Assembly (NCBI GenBank): GCA_036265935.1
Contig: DATAOB010000056.1
Coordinates: forward strand, 1 to 37,238
Length of the DNA: 37,238 bases
Source: JAFASC01 sp036265935
GTDB taxonomy: Bacteria; Pseudomonadota; Alphaproteobacteria; Rhizobiales; Beijerinckiaceae
Direction of reading: 5' to 3'
Part shown: one piece after another, positions 1 through 7,794 of the stretch
Position numbering within the stretch: the stretch's first letter is position 1
Layout: each line of letters opens with the position of its first letter
Made by a program: the position numbers and the translations under genes
Notes under the pieces: model-generated
What the model saw: the letters and a program-made list of their open reading frames with translations, nothing else
Databases searched by the model: none
Told to the model about the DNA's origin: nothing

Positions 1-57
1 GGGATCGATTCCGTCATCCCGCACCGGCTGAAATACAAGAAATTCGCCCGGGCATAG
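1..57 (+). CDS. 3' end of an unidentified gene (partial)
   Basis: An open frame enters from the left edge and ends at a TAG at 55-57, giving 18 residues that finish in KYKKFARA. It stops 8 bases before the CitE-like gene on the same strand, so the two are probably cotranscribed. Eighteen basic residues are too few to name a family. Confidence 0.5.
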   Translation, partial: GIDSVIPHRLKYKKFARA

Positions 58-65
58 CCGCACGC

Positions 66-932
66 ATGCGCTCGCTTCTCTTCGTTCCCGCCGACAGCGA
101 TCGCAAGATGCAGAAGGGTTTGGCGAGCGGCGCCGATTGCCTGTTCCTCGATCTCGAAGACTCGGTGGCCGCCGGCAATAAAGAGAAAGCGCGCGAAATG
201 GCGCGCGATTTCCTGCGCGCGATGCGCGATCGCGAGCCGCGCCCGCGGCTCTACATGCGCGTCAACGCGCTCGACAGCGGCCTCACCGATGCCGATCTCG
301 ATGTGGTGATGCAGGGAGGACCTGACGGCATCGTGCAGCCGAAGCCGCTGGGTGGCGCCGACCTTCAGCATCTGAGCAACAAGATCGCCGTGCGCGAGGC
401 CGAGAACAATCTGCCCGACGGCGCGACGCGCGTCATCGTCATCACCACCGAGACCGCTGGCTCGCTCTTCCACATGGGCAGCTATGTCGGCGCGAGCCGC
501 CGCCTTGCCGGTCTCACCTGGGGCGCCGAGGACCTCTCCGCCGATCTCGGCGCCGAGACCTCGCGCCTGCCGGACGGCACCTACACGCCGCCTTATGTGC
601 TTGCACGGAATCTGGCGCTGTTCGCCGCGCATGCCGCCCGCGTGCAGGCGATCGACACGGTCTATCCGAACTTTCGCGATGAGGCGGGCTTTCGACGCGA
701 ATGCGAGGCGGCGCGCCGCGACGGCTTTACCGGCAAGATGGCGATCCACCCGGCGCAGGTGTCGATCATCAACGAGGTCTTCACCCCGCCCGAAGCGGAG
801 GTCGCGCACGCCCGCGCCGTCGTCGAGGCGTTCGCGCGCGAGCCCGACGCCGGCGTCATCGGCATCGGGGGCGAGATGTACGACCGTCCGCATCTCGAGC
901 GCGCCAGACGGCTCCTGGCGCGGCTCGGTTAG
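66..932 (+). CDS. HpcH/HpaI aldolase / citrate lyase beta-like (CoA ester lyase) family protein
   Basis: The 288-residue protein has the layout of the CitE-like branch of the HpcH/HpaI family: RSLLFVPADS at residues 2-11, the acidic cluster LDLEDSV at 28-34, an arginine in YMRVNA, the TTETAGS stretch near 130, WGAEDLSADLGA near 150, and the late AIHPAQV motif. Family members use a metal-bound acidic pair to cleave or form C-C bonds in CoA esters such as malyl-CoA, citramalyl-CoA or beta-methylmalyl-CoA. The exact substrate cannot be read from the sequence. Length is normal for the stand-alone family, and the absence of citrate lyase alpha and gamma subunits argues against true citrate lyase. 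It follows an unidentified gene by 8 bases and is separated from yebC by about 80 bases. Confidence 0.88.
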   Translation: MRSLLFVPADSDRKMQKGLASGADCLFLDLEDSVAAGNKEKAREMARDFLRAMRDREPRPRLYMRVNALDSGLTDADLDVVMQGGPDGIVQPKPLGGADLQHLSNKIAVREAENNLPDGATRVIVITTETAGSLFHMGSYVGASRRLAGLTWGAEDLSADLGAETSRLPDGTYTPPYVLARNLALFAAHAARVQAIDTVYPNFRDEAGFRRECEAARRDGFTGKMAIHPAQVSIINEVFTPPEAEVAHARAVVEAFAREPDAGVIGIGGEMYDRPHLERARRLLARLG

Positions 933-1014
933 GCCGAGCTTCAACAAAACGGCGCGTTTGCTATAAGCCGGCGGCGATTTGCTGCCGCGCGGGCGGCGTA
1001 AACCTGAGGATTCG

Positions 1015-1761
1015 ATGGCTGGCCACAGTCAGTTCAAGAACATCATGCACAAGAAGGGCAGGCAGGACGCGATCCGCTCGAAGCTCTTCTCGAAGCTGGC
1101 GCGGGAAATCACCGTCGCCGCCAAGATGGGCCTGCCCGATCCCACCATGAACGCGCGGTTGCGCGCCGCCGTCCTTGCGGCGCGCGCCGAGAACATGCCG
1201 AAGGACAATATCGAGCGCGCGATCAAGAAGGCCTCGGGCGCCGACGCCGAGACCTACGACGAGGTGCGCTACGAGGGCTACGCGCCGGGCGGCGTCGCCG
1301 TCATCGTCGAGGCGCTCACCGACAACCGCAACCGCACCGCTGGCGAGGTGCGCTCGTATTTCACCAAGGCCGGCGGCTCGCTCGCCGAGACCGGCGCCGT
1401 GTCCTTCATGTTCGACCGCGTCGGGCTCATCGAGTTCGACCGCAAGGTCGCAAGCGAGGACGCCATGCTGGAGGCGGCGCTCGAGGCCGGCGCCGAGGAC
1501 GTGGCGACATCGGAAGACGGGCACGAGATCATCACCACGCTGGAATCGCTGCGCGAGGTCGCCCAGGCGCTCGAGCAAAAGTTCGGCGAGCCGCGCAAGG
1601 CGGCTTTGGTCTGGCGGCCGCAGAACACGATTTCCGTGGACGACGAAGCCGGCGAGAAGATCCTGAAGCTCGTCGGCGCACTCGAAGACAATGACGACGT
1701 GCAGAACGTCTACGCCAATTTCGAAGTGTCGGACGCGCTGGTCGCCAAGATGGGTGCGTAG
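1015..1761 (+). CDS. yebC: YebC/PmpR family DNA-binding regulatory protein
   Basis: The start is placed at the ATG at 1015 because the protein then begins MAGHSQFKNIMHKKGRQD, the nearly invariant N-terminus of the YebC/TACO1 family, and a GAGG ribosome site lies just upstream. The frame is open further upstream, but that extension does not match the family. The 248-residue length is normal. Conserved stretches include the NARLRAAVLAARAENMPKDNIERAIKKA helix region and RYEGYAPGGVAVIVEALTDNRNRT. Members are cytoplasmic and have been described as transcription regulators and, more recently, as factors that help ribosomes through difficult sequences. Here yebC is followed directly by ruvC, the usual alphaproteobacterial neighbour. 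Confidence 0.95.
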   Translation: MAGHSQFKNIMHKKGRQDAIRSKLFSKLAREITVAAKMGLPDPTMNARLRAAVLAARAENMPKDNIERAIKKASGADAETYDEVRYEGYAPGGVAVIVEALTDNRNRTAGEVRSYFTKAGGSLAETGAVSFMFDRVGLIEFDRKVASEDAMLEAALEAGAEDVATSEDGHEIITTLESLREVAQALEQKFGEPRKAALVWRPQNTISVDDEAGEKILKLVGALEDNDDVQNVYANFEVSDALVAKMGA

Positions 1762-1796
1762 CTAACATCCAAGAGCGGCCAGTGTATGATCGCGGC

Positions 1797-2300
1797 ATGC
1801 TCCCGCCCCCGATTCGCATCATCGGCATCGACCCGGGTCTACGCACGACCGGCTGGGGCATCATCGAGGCGCAGGGCTCGCGCCTCTCGTTTGTCGCCTG
1901 CGGCTGCGTGCGCTCGGACGAGCGCCTCCGCACGGCGGCGCGGCTGCGTCAGCTGCACGAAGGCTTGACGCAAATCATCACAGCGCATGCGCCGCATGAA
2001 GCCGCGGTCGAAGAAACTTTCGTCAGTCGCGATCCGCAATCGGCGCTAAAGCTCGGGCACGCGCGCGGTATTGCGCTCGCCGTGCCGGCACTCGCCGGAC
2101 TAGAGGTCGCCGAATATGCGGCGAACCTGATCAAGAAGACGGTCGTCGGCGCCGGTCACGCAGAGAAGAATCAAGTCGCGATGATGGTGCGCATTCTTTT
2201 GCCGAGGAGCGACGCAGCGACAGCCGACGCCGCCGATGCGCTCGCGGTGGCGATCACCCACGCGCAGCATCGCGCCGCGCGGAAGCTTCTGTCGGCGTAA
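1797..2300 (+). CDS. ruvC: Crossover junction endodeoxyribonuclease RuvC
   Basis: RuvC resolves Holliday junctions by paired nicking, normally with the RuvAB branch-migration motor. The RNase H-like fold and catalytic acids are visible: IIGIDPGLRTTGWG supplies the first aspartate, AVEETFV the glutamate, and DAADALAVAITHA the C-terminal aspartate pair. Length is about 167 residues, normal for the family. Two starts are possible, ATG at 1797 and an in-frame GTG at 1782. The ATG is preferred because it sits just before the conserved strand, but neither has a strong ribosome site. The gene follows yebC by about 35 bases. It is followed by a convergent homospermidine synthase rather than by ruvA and ruvB. 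Confidence 0.93.
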   Translation: MLPPPIRIIGIDPGLRTTGWGIIEAQGSRLSFVACGCVRSDERLRTAARLRQLHEGLTQIITAHAPHEAAVEETFVSRDPQSALKLGHARGIALAVPALAGLEVAEYAANLIKKTVVGAGHAEKNQVAMMVRILLPRSDAATADAADALAVAITHAQHRAARKLLSA

Positions 2301-2371
2301 GTTGGACCGCGGACCTCCTGGTCCGCACCCGATTTGGCGTGAGGCGTGCGCGCCGGGAGGTGCGCGATCCG

Positions 2372-3805
2372 TTACCGCACCAGCACGTTGCGGAACTGCC
2401 AGGGATCGGACGTGTCAATGTCCTCGTCAAACAATCCCGGGCGATCGGTCAGCGGGGTCCAATCGGTGTAGACGCCGATCATCGGCCCGAGATAAGGCCG
2501 CTGCACTTCGAGACAGCGGCGGAAATCCATCTCGTCCGCTTCGACGATCCCCGCTTCCGGATTTTCCAGCGCCCAGACCATGCCGGCAAGAACGGCGGAG
2601 GTCACCTGCATGCCGGTCGCGTTCTGATACGGCGCGATGCGCCGCGTCTCCTCGATCGACAGCTGCGAGCCATACCAATAGGCGTTCTTCTTATGGCCAA
2701 AGAGAAGCACGCCGAGCTCGTCGATGCCGTCGACAACTTCGTTCTCGGTCAGAATGTGATTGTCCGGCTGCACCACTCCCGCACGGCCGAAAAGCTCGTG
2801 CAAAGATAAGACCGCGTCGTCGCAAGGATGATACGCGTAATGACAGGTCGGCCGATAGCTGGGGAGCCCAAGCCAGCTGCGGATCGTGAAATAGTCGGCG
2901 ATCGAGATCGACTCGTTGTGCGTGACCAGAAAACCGTATTGCGCGCGCGGCGTCGGCGTCCACGAGCGCACGCGTGTATTAGCGCCCGGCTGCTTCAGAT
3001 AAATCGCCGCGCCGCAGCCGGTGTGATGCTTGCCGGCATTATCGGGCGTCCATTTCTCATGCGTGCCCCAGCCGAGCTCGGCCGGCTGCATGCCTTCGGA
3101 CAGAAAGCCCTCGACCGACCAGGTATTGACGAACACGTTCAGCGGCTTGTGTTTCCGCGCATATTGCGTATCACGCTCGGCGATGTGGATGCCTTTGATT
3201 CCGAGCCGCTGCGCGAGTTCAGCCCACTCCTCGCGGGTTTGCGGCTCGGCGCCTTTGTCGCCGAGATCGGCGGCGAGATTTAAGAGCGCCTGCTTAACGA
3301 ACCACGACACCATGCCGGGATTGGCGCCGCAGCAGGAGACCGCCGTCGTGCCGCCGGGCTGCTCGCGTTTCGCTTGAAGCACCGTCTCGCGCAGGGCGTA
3401 ATTCGAGCGCGCCTCCGGCCCGAGCGATTTGTCGAAATAAAATCCGGGCCAAGGCTCCACGACGGTATCGATATAAAGCGCGCCGATCTCGCGGCAGAAT
3501 TTCATGAGATCAAGCGACGATGTGTCAACCGACAGGTTGACGCAAAAGCCTTGGCCTTTGCCTTGCTTCAACAACCCGCCGAGAACGTCGCGGTAATTGT
3601 CGCGCGTGATGGCGAGATGCTCGAAGCGGATGCCGCGTTGATCGAGCAGCGCGCGATCGCAATCATCGGGATCAATGACCGTGAAGCGCGGCTTGTCGAA
3701 ATCGAAATGGCGTTCGATCAGCGGCAATGTGCCGCGCCCGATCGAGCCGAAGCCGATCATGACGATCGGGCCGGAGATGCGCGCGTGAACGGGCCATTGC
3801 GGCAT
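2372..3805 (-). CDS. hss: Homospermidine synthase
   Basis: This 477-residue protein matches bacterial homospermidine synthase, a cytoplasmic NAD-dependent enzyme that joins putrescine or spermidine units to make sym-homospermidine, the characteristic long polyamine of many Hyphomicrobiales. The N-terminus carries a Rossmann motif, MIGFGSIGRGTLPLIERHF, followed by the saccharopine-dehydrogenase-like body with CGANPGMVSWFVKQAL near the middle and GWGTHEKWTPDN later. Length is as expected (about 470-480). A GGAG-type ribosome site precedes the ATG at 3805. The gene stands alone, converging on ruvC with about 70 bases between them and diverging from the broken SDR gene. Confidence is high because the whole length reads like the family. 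Confidence 0.95.
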   Translation of the reverse strand: MPQWPVHARISGPIVMIGFGSIGRGTLPLIERHFDFDKPRFTVIDPDDCDRALLDQRGIRFEHLAITRDNYRDVLGGLLKQGKGQGFCVNLSVDTSSLDLMKFCREIGALYIDTVVEPWPGFYFDKSLGPEARSNYALRETVLQAKREQPGGTTAVSCCGANPGMVSWFVKQALLNLAADLGDKGAEPQTREEWAELAQRLGIKGIHIAERDTQYARKHKPLNVFVNTWSVEGFLSEGMQPAELGWGTHEKWTPDNAGKHHTGCGAAIYLKQPGANTRVRSWTPTPRAQYGFLVTHNESISIADYFTIRSWLGLPSYRPTCHYAYHPCDDAVLSLHELFGRAGVVQPDNHILTENEVVDGIDELGVLLFGHKKNAYWYGSQLSIEETRRIAPYQNATGMQVTSAVLAGMVWALENPEAGIVEADEMDFRRCLEVQRPYLGPMIGVYTDWTPLTDRPGLFDEDIDTSDPWQFRNVLVR

Positions 3806-3930
3806 GTCGGAAGCTCCAAAGGATCGGAAGAGCGCGCCTTGAAACAGGGCCGCGCGACACAGTCAAGGCGAAGTTGCTCACCGCGGAGGCAGCGGCTCGC
3901 CACGTGAACGCAAACCGATGAGCCGCGTTC

Positions 3931-3951
3931 ATCTCCGCAACACACGGAGAT
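3931..3951 (+). promoter_or_regulatory. Hairpin enclosing the ribosome binding site of the SDR gene
   Basis: ATCTCCG at 3931-3937 and CGGAGAT at 3945-3951 form a perfect 7-bp stem with a 7-base loop. The GGAG Shine-Dalgarno of the gene starting at 3957 lies inside the 3' arm, five bases from the ATG. In RNA this could mask ribosome entry. Only the inverted repeat is seen; regulation is inferred. Confidence 0.4.
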
Positions 3952-3956
3952 GATCG

Positions 3957-4965
3957 ATGAAGTCCGAAGATACGGATACGTCGCGCCGCCTCGTTGTCGG
4001 CGGCCTCGCAACCGGTCTAGTCGCGGGCGCAGCTGTTGCAGGGTCGACGCCGGCCGCCGCCGTGGGCGCCGAGACCGCAACCGCCGCGCCACTGCAGGAT
4101 CCTCAAACAAAATACCCGAAGCCGCCGTTTCAGCGTCAACAACAGGAATGGCCCGGCCTCGCCAGTAAGATGAATCCGCCGCCCGATCATGGCGAGACGA
4201 GCTACAAAGGCTCGGGGCGATTGGCGGGACGCAAGGCGCTGATCACCGGCGGCGATTCCGGCATGGGACGCGCCGCGGCCATCGCTTACGCACGAGAAGG
4301 CGCTGATGTCGCGATCAACTACTTTCCGACGGAAGAACCCGACGCGCGCGAGGTCATCGCGCTGATTAAGGACGCCGGCAGGAAAGCGCTGGCGATTCCG
4401 GGCGATCTCCGCGATGAGGCATTCTGCCAACGCTTGGTCAATGAAGCCGTCCGCGGACTTGGCGGTCTCGACATCGTCGTCTGCAATGCCGGCCGGCAGC
4501 AGGCGCATCAGTCGATCCTCGATATTACGACAAGACTTCGACGCGACGATGAAAACCAACATCTACGTGCCGTTCTGGATCATCAAGGCGGCGCTGCCGC
4601 ATCTGCAGCCGGGTTCCGTCATCATCGGCACCGCGTCGGAGCAGGCCTACGATCCGTCGCCGGAATTGTATGACTACGCGCAGACCAAAGCGGCGACAAT
4701 GAATTATGTGAAGTCGCTGGCGAAGCAGCTTGCGCCCAAGGGCATTCGCGTCAATGCGGTCTCGCCCGGGCCGATCTGGACGCCATTACAGGTGAGCGGC
4801 GGCGCGACCCAGGAGAAGCTCGAAAAATTCGGCGGCATGACCTCGCTCGGCCGTCCCGGACAGCCGGCCGAACTTGCCTCGATCTATGTGCAGCTCGCCG
4901 CGGCAGATGCGAGCTTTGCGACGGGCCGGGTTTACGGATTGGCGGGTGGCACGGGCCAGCCGTAG
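3957..4965 (+). pseudogene. YghA-like short-chain dehydrogenase/reductase, frameshifted
   Basis: The gene encodes an SDR of the YghA/glucose-ribitol dehydrogenase type in two frames. The first part (3957 to about 4529) has a twin-arginine-like leader (SRRLVVGGLATG), the extra N-terminal arm with PKPPFQRQQQEWPG, the cofactor motif TGGDSGMGR and NAGRQQAH. The second part, one frame over from 4531, begins QDFDATMKTNIY and carries the catalytic YDYAQTKAA and the PGPIWTPLQ motif to the TAG at 4963-4965. Aligned by memory with E. coli YghA, the joint best fits loss of two bases around 4530 (DIT-T-QDFDAT). As read, the first frame ends at about 4673 without the active-site tyrosine. It could be a true pseudogene or an assembly error. 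Confidence 0.82.
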
Positions 4966-4971
4966 ACGCAG

Positions 4972-5063
4972 GTCATTGCGAGCGAACCCGGATCAAGTCC
5001 GGGGGAAGCAATCCATCTTTACACTGCCTCGTGGATTGCTTCGTCGGCTTCGCCTCCTCGCAA
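4972..5063. repeat. Intergenic palindromic repeat (GTCATTGCGA family)
   Basis: This element between two convergent genes has nested inverted repeats: TTGCGAG (4976-4982) with CTCGCAA (5057-5063), GAAGCAATCCA (5005-5015) with TGGATTGCTTC (5032-5042), and a small CCCGGA/TCCGGG hairpin near 4987-5003. Its ends and core match a repeat family common between genes in Bradyrhizobium and relatives. It abuts the stop codon of pyruvate kinase and may act as a bidirectional transcription end. Confidence 0.8.
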
Positions 5064-5064
5064 G

Positions 5065-6492
5065 TCACCGCTCCGCCGCAGCAAAAGCGATGCGCACCAT
5101 GTTGGTCGCGCCAGGCGTACCGAACGGCACGCCGGCAACAATGATCACGCGGTCGCCTTCCTGAGAAAAGCCCTCGCGATTGGAGAACTTGCAAGCGCGT
5201 TTCGCCATATCGTCGATATCGTGCGCATCGCGGGTGACGACGGCGTGCACGCCCCAGACGAGCGACAGGCGCCGCGCCGTTGCGCGGTTTGGCGTGAGCG
5301 CAAGGACTGGCGGCTCCGGCCGCTCGCGCGCGAGACGAAACGCGGTCGAACCGGAAAATGTCCAGGCGCAGACCGCTTTTAATTCCAGCGTCTCGGCGAC
5401 GTCGCGTGCCGCCATCGCGATTGCGTCGGCGCCGGTCGGATCGGGCGCCGCGCCGCGCTGCGCTTCGATGACGGCGCGATAGACTGAATCTTTTTCCACC
5501 TCCTCGGCGATACGGTTCATCGTTGCGACCGCCTCGACTGGAAACTGGCCGGACGCGCTTTCCGCCGACAGCATGACGGCGTCGGCGCCTTCGAATACCG
5601 CCGTCGCAATGTCGGAGACTTCGGCGCGCGTCGGTACCGGCGACGAGATCATCGATTCGAGCATCTGCGTCGCGACGACGACCGGCTTGCCGAAACGGCG
5701 TCCCATGCGGGTCATGCGCTTCTGCAGTCCCGGTACTTTCTCGAGCGGCATTTCAACGCCGAGATCGCCGCGCGCGACCATCAGCGAGTCCGAGATTTCC
5801 ATAATCTCGTCGAGCCGATTGATCGCCTGTGGTTTCTCGATCTTGGCCATAACCAGCGCGCGGCCGCGCGCGAATTTTTTCACTTCGGCGATATCGTCGG
5901 GCCGCTGCACGAAAGATACCGCGACCCAGTCGACGCCTTCGTTCAGGCCGGCATCGAGATCGGCGCGATCCTTCTCCGTCATCGAGGAGACTGGAATCTC
6001 GGTATCGGGAAGACTCACGCCCTTGCGATTGGAGATGTTGCCCGGCACGTCGACGATGGCCCTCGCCTTTTCGCGCGAGGCCTCGATGACGTGCAGACGC
6101 ACTTTGCCGTCGTCCACGAGCACGGTATTGCCGGGATGCAGCGCGCTCAAAATCTCCGGATGCGGCAGGCGCACCCGCTCCGCATTTCCCGGTGCAGGAT
6201 CGAGATCGAGCGTAAACTCCGCGCCTTTGGTGAGATAGACGGCGCCCTCGGCGAATTCGCCCACCCTGAGCTTCGGTCCCTGCAGATCGAGCAGAATGCC
6301 GATTGGGCGTCCGACTTCCTTCTCGACGGCCCGGATCATCTGCACGCGCTCGCGCATCGTAGCATGATCGCAATGACTCATGTTGATGCGGAAGAGATCG
6401 GCGCCGGCACGATAAAGATCGACCATCGTCTGCTGATTGACGCAGGCAGGTCCGAGGGTCGCGACGATTTTGCAGCGGCGCAGCCGTCTCAT
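5065..6492 (-). CDS. pyk: Pyruvate kinase
   Basis: Pyruvate kinase transfers phosphate from phosphoenolpyruvate to ADP, the last step of glycolysis, in the cytoplasm. The 475-residue protein starts RRCKIVATLGPA, has FRINMSHCDHATM with the family's substrate-binding region, GILLDLQGPKLRVG, the lysine-containing MAKIEKPQA, the metal-site MVARGDLGVEMPLEKVP and the ATQMLESM segment, followed by the C-terminal allosteric domain. Length is normal. A GGGAG ribosome site lies upstream of the ATG at 6492. The TGA stop sits one base from a palindromic repeat shared with the convergent SDR gene. The DUF1036 gene lies upstream on the same strand with a 25-base gap, so the two may be cotranscribed. Confidence 0.97.
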   Translation of the reverse strand: MRRLRRCKIVATLGPACVNQQTMVDLYRAGADLFRINMSHCDHATMRERVQMIRAVEKEVGRPIGILLDLQGPKLRVGEFAEGAVYLTKGAEFTLDLDPAPGNAERVRLPHPEILSALHPGNTVLVDDGKVRLHVIEASREKARAIVDVPGNISNRKGVSLPDTEIPVSSMTEKDRADLDAGLNEGVDWVAVSFVQRPDDIAEVKKFARGRALVMAKIEKPQAINRLDEIMEISDSLMVARGDLGVEMPLEKVPGLQKRMTRMGRRFGKPVVVATQMLESMISSPVPTRAEVSDIATAVFEGADAVMLSAESASGQFPVEAVATMNRIAEEVEKDSVYRAVIEAQRGAAPDPTGADAIAMAARDVAETLELKAVCAWTFSGSTAFRLARERPEPPVLALTPNRATARRLSLVWGVHAVVTRDAHDIDDMAKRACKFSNREGFSQEGDRVIIVAGVPFGTPGATNMVRIAFAAAER

Positions 6493-6517
6493 GCGTGAGC
6501 TCCCGGGGGTGGCGAGG

Positions 6518-6940
6518 TTACGGATTTCGGGCCTGACCCGTATCCGTCAACTGCACCGTCCAGTTCTTGGCGTCCTTGCCGGTGTCGATCTCGAAGAAGC
6601 CGGTGCGATCGAAGCCGCGCACGAAACAATCCTCGCGGCCATCAATGTGAAATTCGCGGTCGCGCGTGCACATGAAGGCTTTGCCTTTCCATTCGCCGCC
6701 GCGCTCATCCATGGCGTAGACGTAATAATACTCTGCCGCCAATGGTCCGCGCAGCAACGTCTCGCAGGCGCTGGGTTTCAGATTCCACCAGCCCTCGCTG
6801 ACCCAGCGCTGACCGTCGGTATAGGCGAGGGACACGCTGACGCGGGCATTGGTGTTGTTGCAGAGCCGGAAATCGGCGTGCGCCGCGCTCGGCAGCGCCG
6901 TCGCGACAAGAACCAGCATCGGAAAGGCGTAGCGGCGCAT
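6518..6940 (-). CDS. DUF1036 family secreted protein
   Basis: A 140-residue exported protein begins MRRYAFPMLVLVATALPSAAHA, a clear signal peptide with an AHA-type cleavage site, then FRLCNNTNARVSVSLAYTD, the hallmark opening of DUF1036. It ends with a basic/aromatic domain containing two further cysteines (CTRDREFHIDG and EDCFVRGFD). The function of the family is not known; members are periplasmic and frequent in alphaproteobacteria. The ATG at 6940 is chosen over an upstream in-frame TTG at 6967 because it places the signal peptide at the N-terminus. The stop lies 25 bases upstream of pyk on the same strand, so they may form a two-gene unit. Confidence 0.85.
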   Translation of the reverse strand: MRRYAFPMLVLVATALPSAAHADFRLCNNTNARVSVSLAYTDGQRWVSEGWWNLKPSACETLLRGPLAAEYYYVYAMDERGGEWKGKAFMCTRDREFHIDGREDCFVRGFDRTGFFEIDTGKDAKNWTVQLTDTGQARNP

Positions 6941-7021
6941 CGAATCTCGGTTGGGCGGGTAAGGCAAGCCGCCTTCTCATGGCGAGACAATGACGCGGCG
7001 GCAAGAGCGCGGCCGAAATGA

Positions 7022-7054
7022 TTGCGCCGCCGTTCCCGGAGGACGGCGGCGCAA
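7022..7054 (-). terminator. Strong hairpin downstream of the small secreted protein gene
   Basis: TTGCGCCGCCGT (7022-7033) and ACGGCGGCGCAA (7043-7054) form a perfect 12-bp stem with a 9-base loop. It lies 27 bases past the stop of the gene ending at 7082. On the minus strand the stem is followed by TCATTT, a weak T-run, so termination is likely but not certain. Confidence 0.6.
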
Positions 7055-7081
7055 GGGATAGACTGCTCGGCCGAAGGGCGA

Positions 7082-7360
7082 TCAGGGGCCGGTATAGCGA
7101 TTGAACAGGAACTTGCCGTGCGTCGCCTCGAACGGCATGTTGTTGAAGTAGACCTGCTGGGCGATGTAGCGGTGCTCGTACATGGGTTGCACGACGGTGC
7201 CTGGGTCGAGCCAGCTGCGGCGCGTGACGGTCAGCGGCCTCTCGCCGGTGATGATGTAGCCGCGGCGATAGCGATCCTGGGCGTCGGCGGTCCCGGCGAT
7301 GGTGAGCAGAGCGGCCGCGCTCGCAGCGGCGGCAAGGGTAAGCGAAACAATACGGCGCAT
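7082..7360 (-). CDS. Small secreted hypothetical protein
   Basis: The 92-residue product starts with a basic tip and hydrophobic core (MRRIVSLTLAAAASAAALL) ending at TADAQD, a standard Sec signal peptide, leaving a mature part of about 65 residues rich in Arg, Tyr and Phe. The ATG at 7360 has an AAGGAAC ribosome site; the longer open frame upstream lacks one and would bury the signal peptide. I do not recognise the family. It stands alone, with the 12-bp hairpin just downstream and about 150 bases without a recognisable feature between it and tusA. Confidence 0.65.
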   Translation of the reverse strand: MRRIVSLTLAAAASAAALLTIAGTADAQDRYRRGYIITGERPLTVTRRSWLDPGTVVQPMYEHRYIAQQVYFNNMPFEATHGKFLFNRYTGP

Positions 7361-7507
7361 GATGGGTTCCTTGCGGCGGGAGCTCGACCGGGCCGGCCGG
7401 GCCGAAAGCCACATTCTGGCCTTCTTTCGTAAACAACCGCTACAGCTACGCTTGGTTCCCGAGATTTCTCATCATGGCAAACGCGACGCTCGGGCCAGCT
7501 GCCACCA

Positions 7508-7750
7508 TCAATTCCGCCGCCGGATGCGGAACACATGCAGCCCCTCGGCGCTCTCCTGCGCCTCGAGCTCGTCGCCGGTCTCCCTCAGCAGGTTCGGGAT
7601 GTCGATGGTCGACAACGGATCGGTGCACTCGACCAGGAAAAGCTGACCCGGCGCGGCCTGTTTCAGCGCCTTGCGCGTCCGCAGCGCCGGCAGCGGGCAT
7701 TTGAGGCCGCGTAAATCCAGCCGGACCGCCGGGGTGGAATCGTCGCTCAT
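7508..7750 (-). CDS. TusA-family sulfurtransferase
   Basis: The 80-residue protein has the TusA (SirA/YeeD) fold signature LDLRGLKCPLPALRTRKAL with the acceptor cysteine at residue 18 in the CPxP motif, then PGQLFLVECTDP and a final strand HVFRIRRR. Members carry sulfur as a persulfide from cysteine desulfurases to tRNA thiolation, to Moco assembly or to sulfur oxidation enzymes. It is transcribed divergently from the molybdenum-cofactor operon starting at 7795, with only 44 bases between, which favours a role in cofactor sulfuration. That link is an inference from position. Length is typical and the ATG at 7750 gives the family N-terminus. Confidence 0.88.
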   Translation of the reverse strand: MSDDSTPAVRLDLRGLKCPLPALRTRKALKQAAPGQLFLVECTDPLSTIDIPNLLRETGDELEAQESAEGLHVFRIRRRN

Positions 7751-7794
7751 TATGGTCTCTTGTGCCGCGCCGAACCAGAGGCCGGAGTTGGATC

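Noticed and set aside
4972..5063. Possible CRISPR or tRNA in the inverted-repeat region
   Set aside because: There is a single nested palindrome with no regularly spaced direct repeats and no cloverleaf; it fits the dispersed intergenic repeat family.
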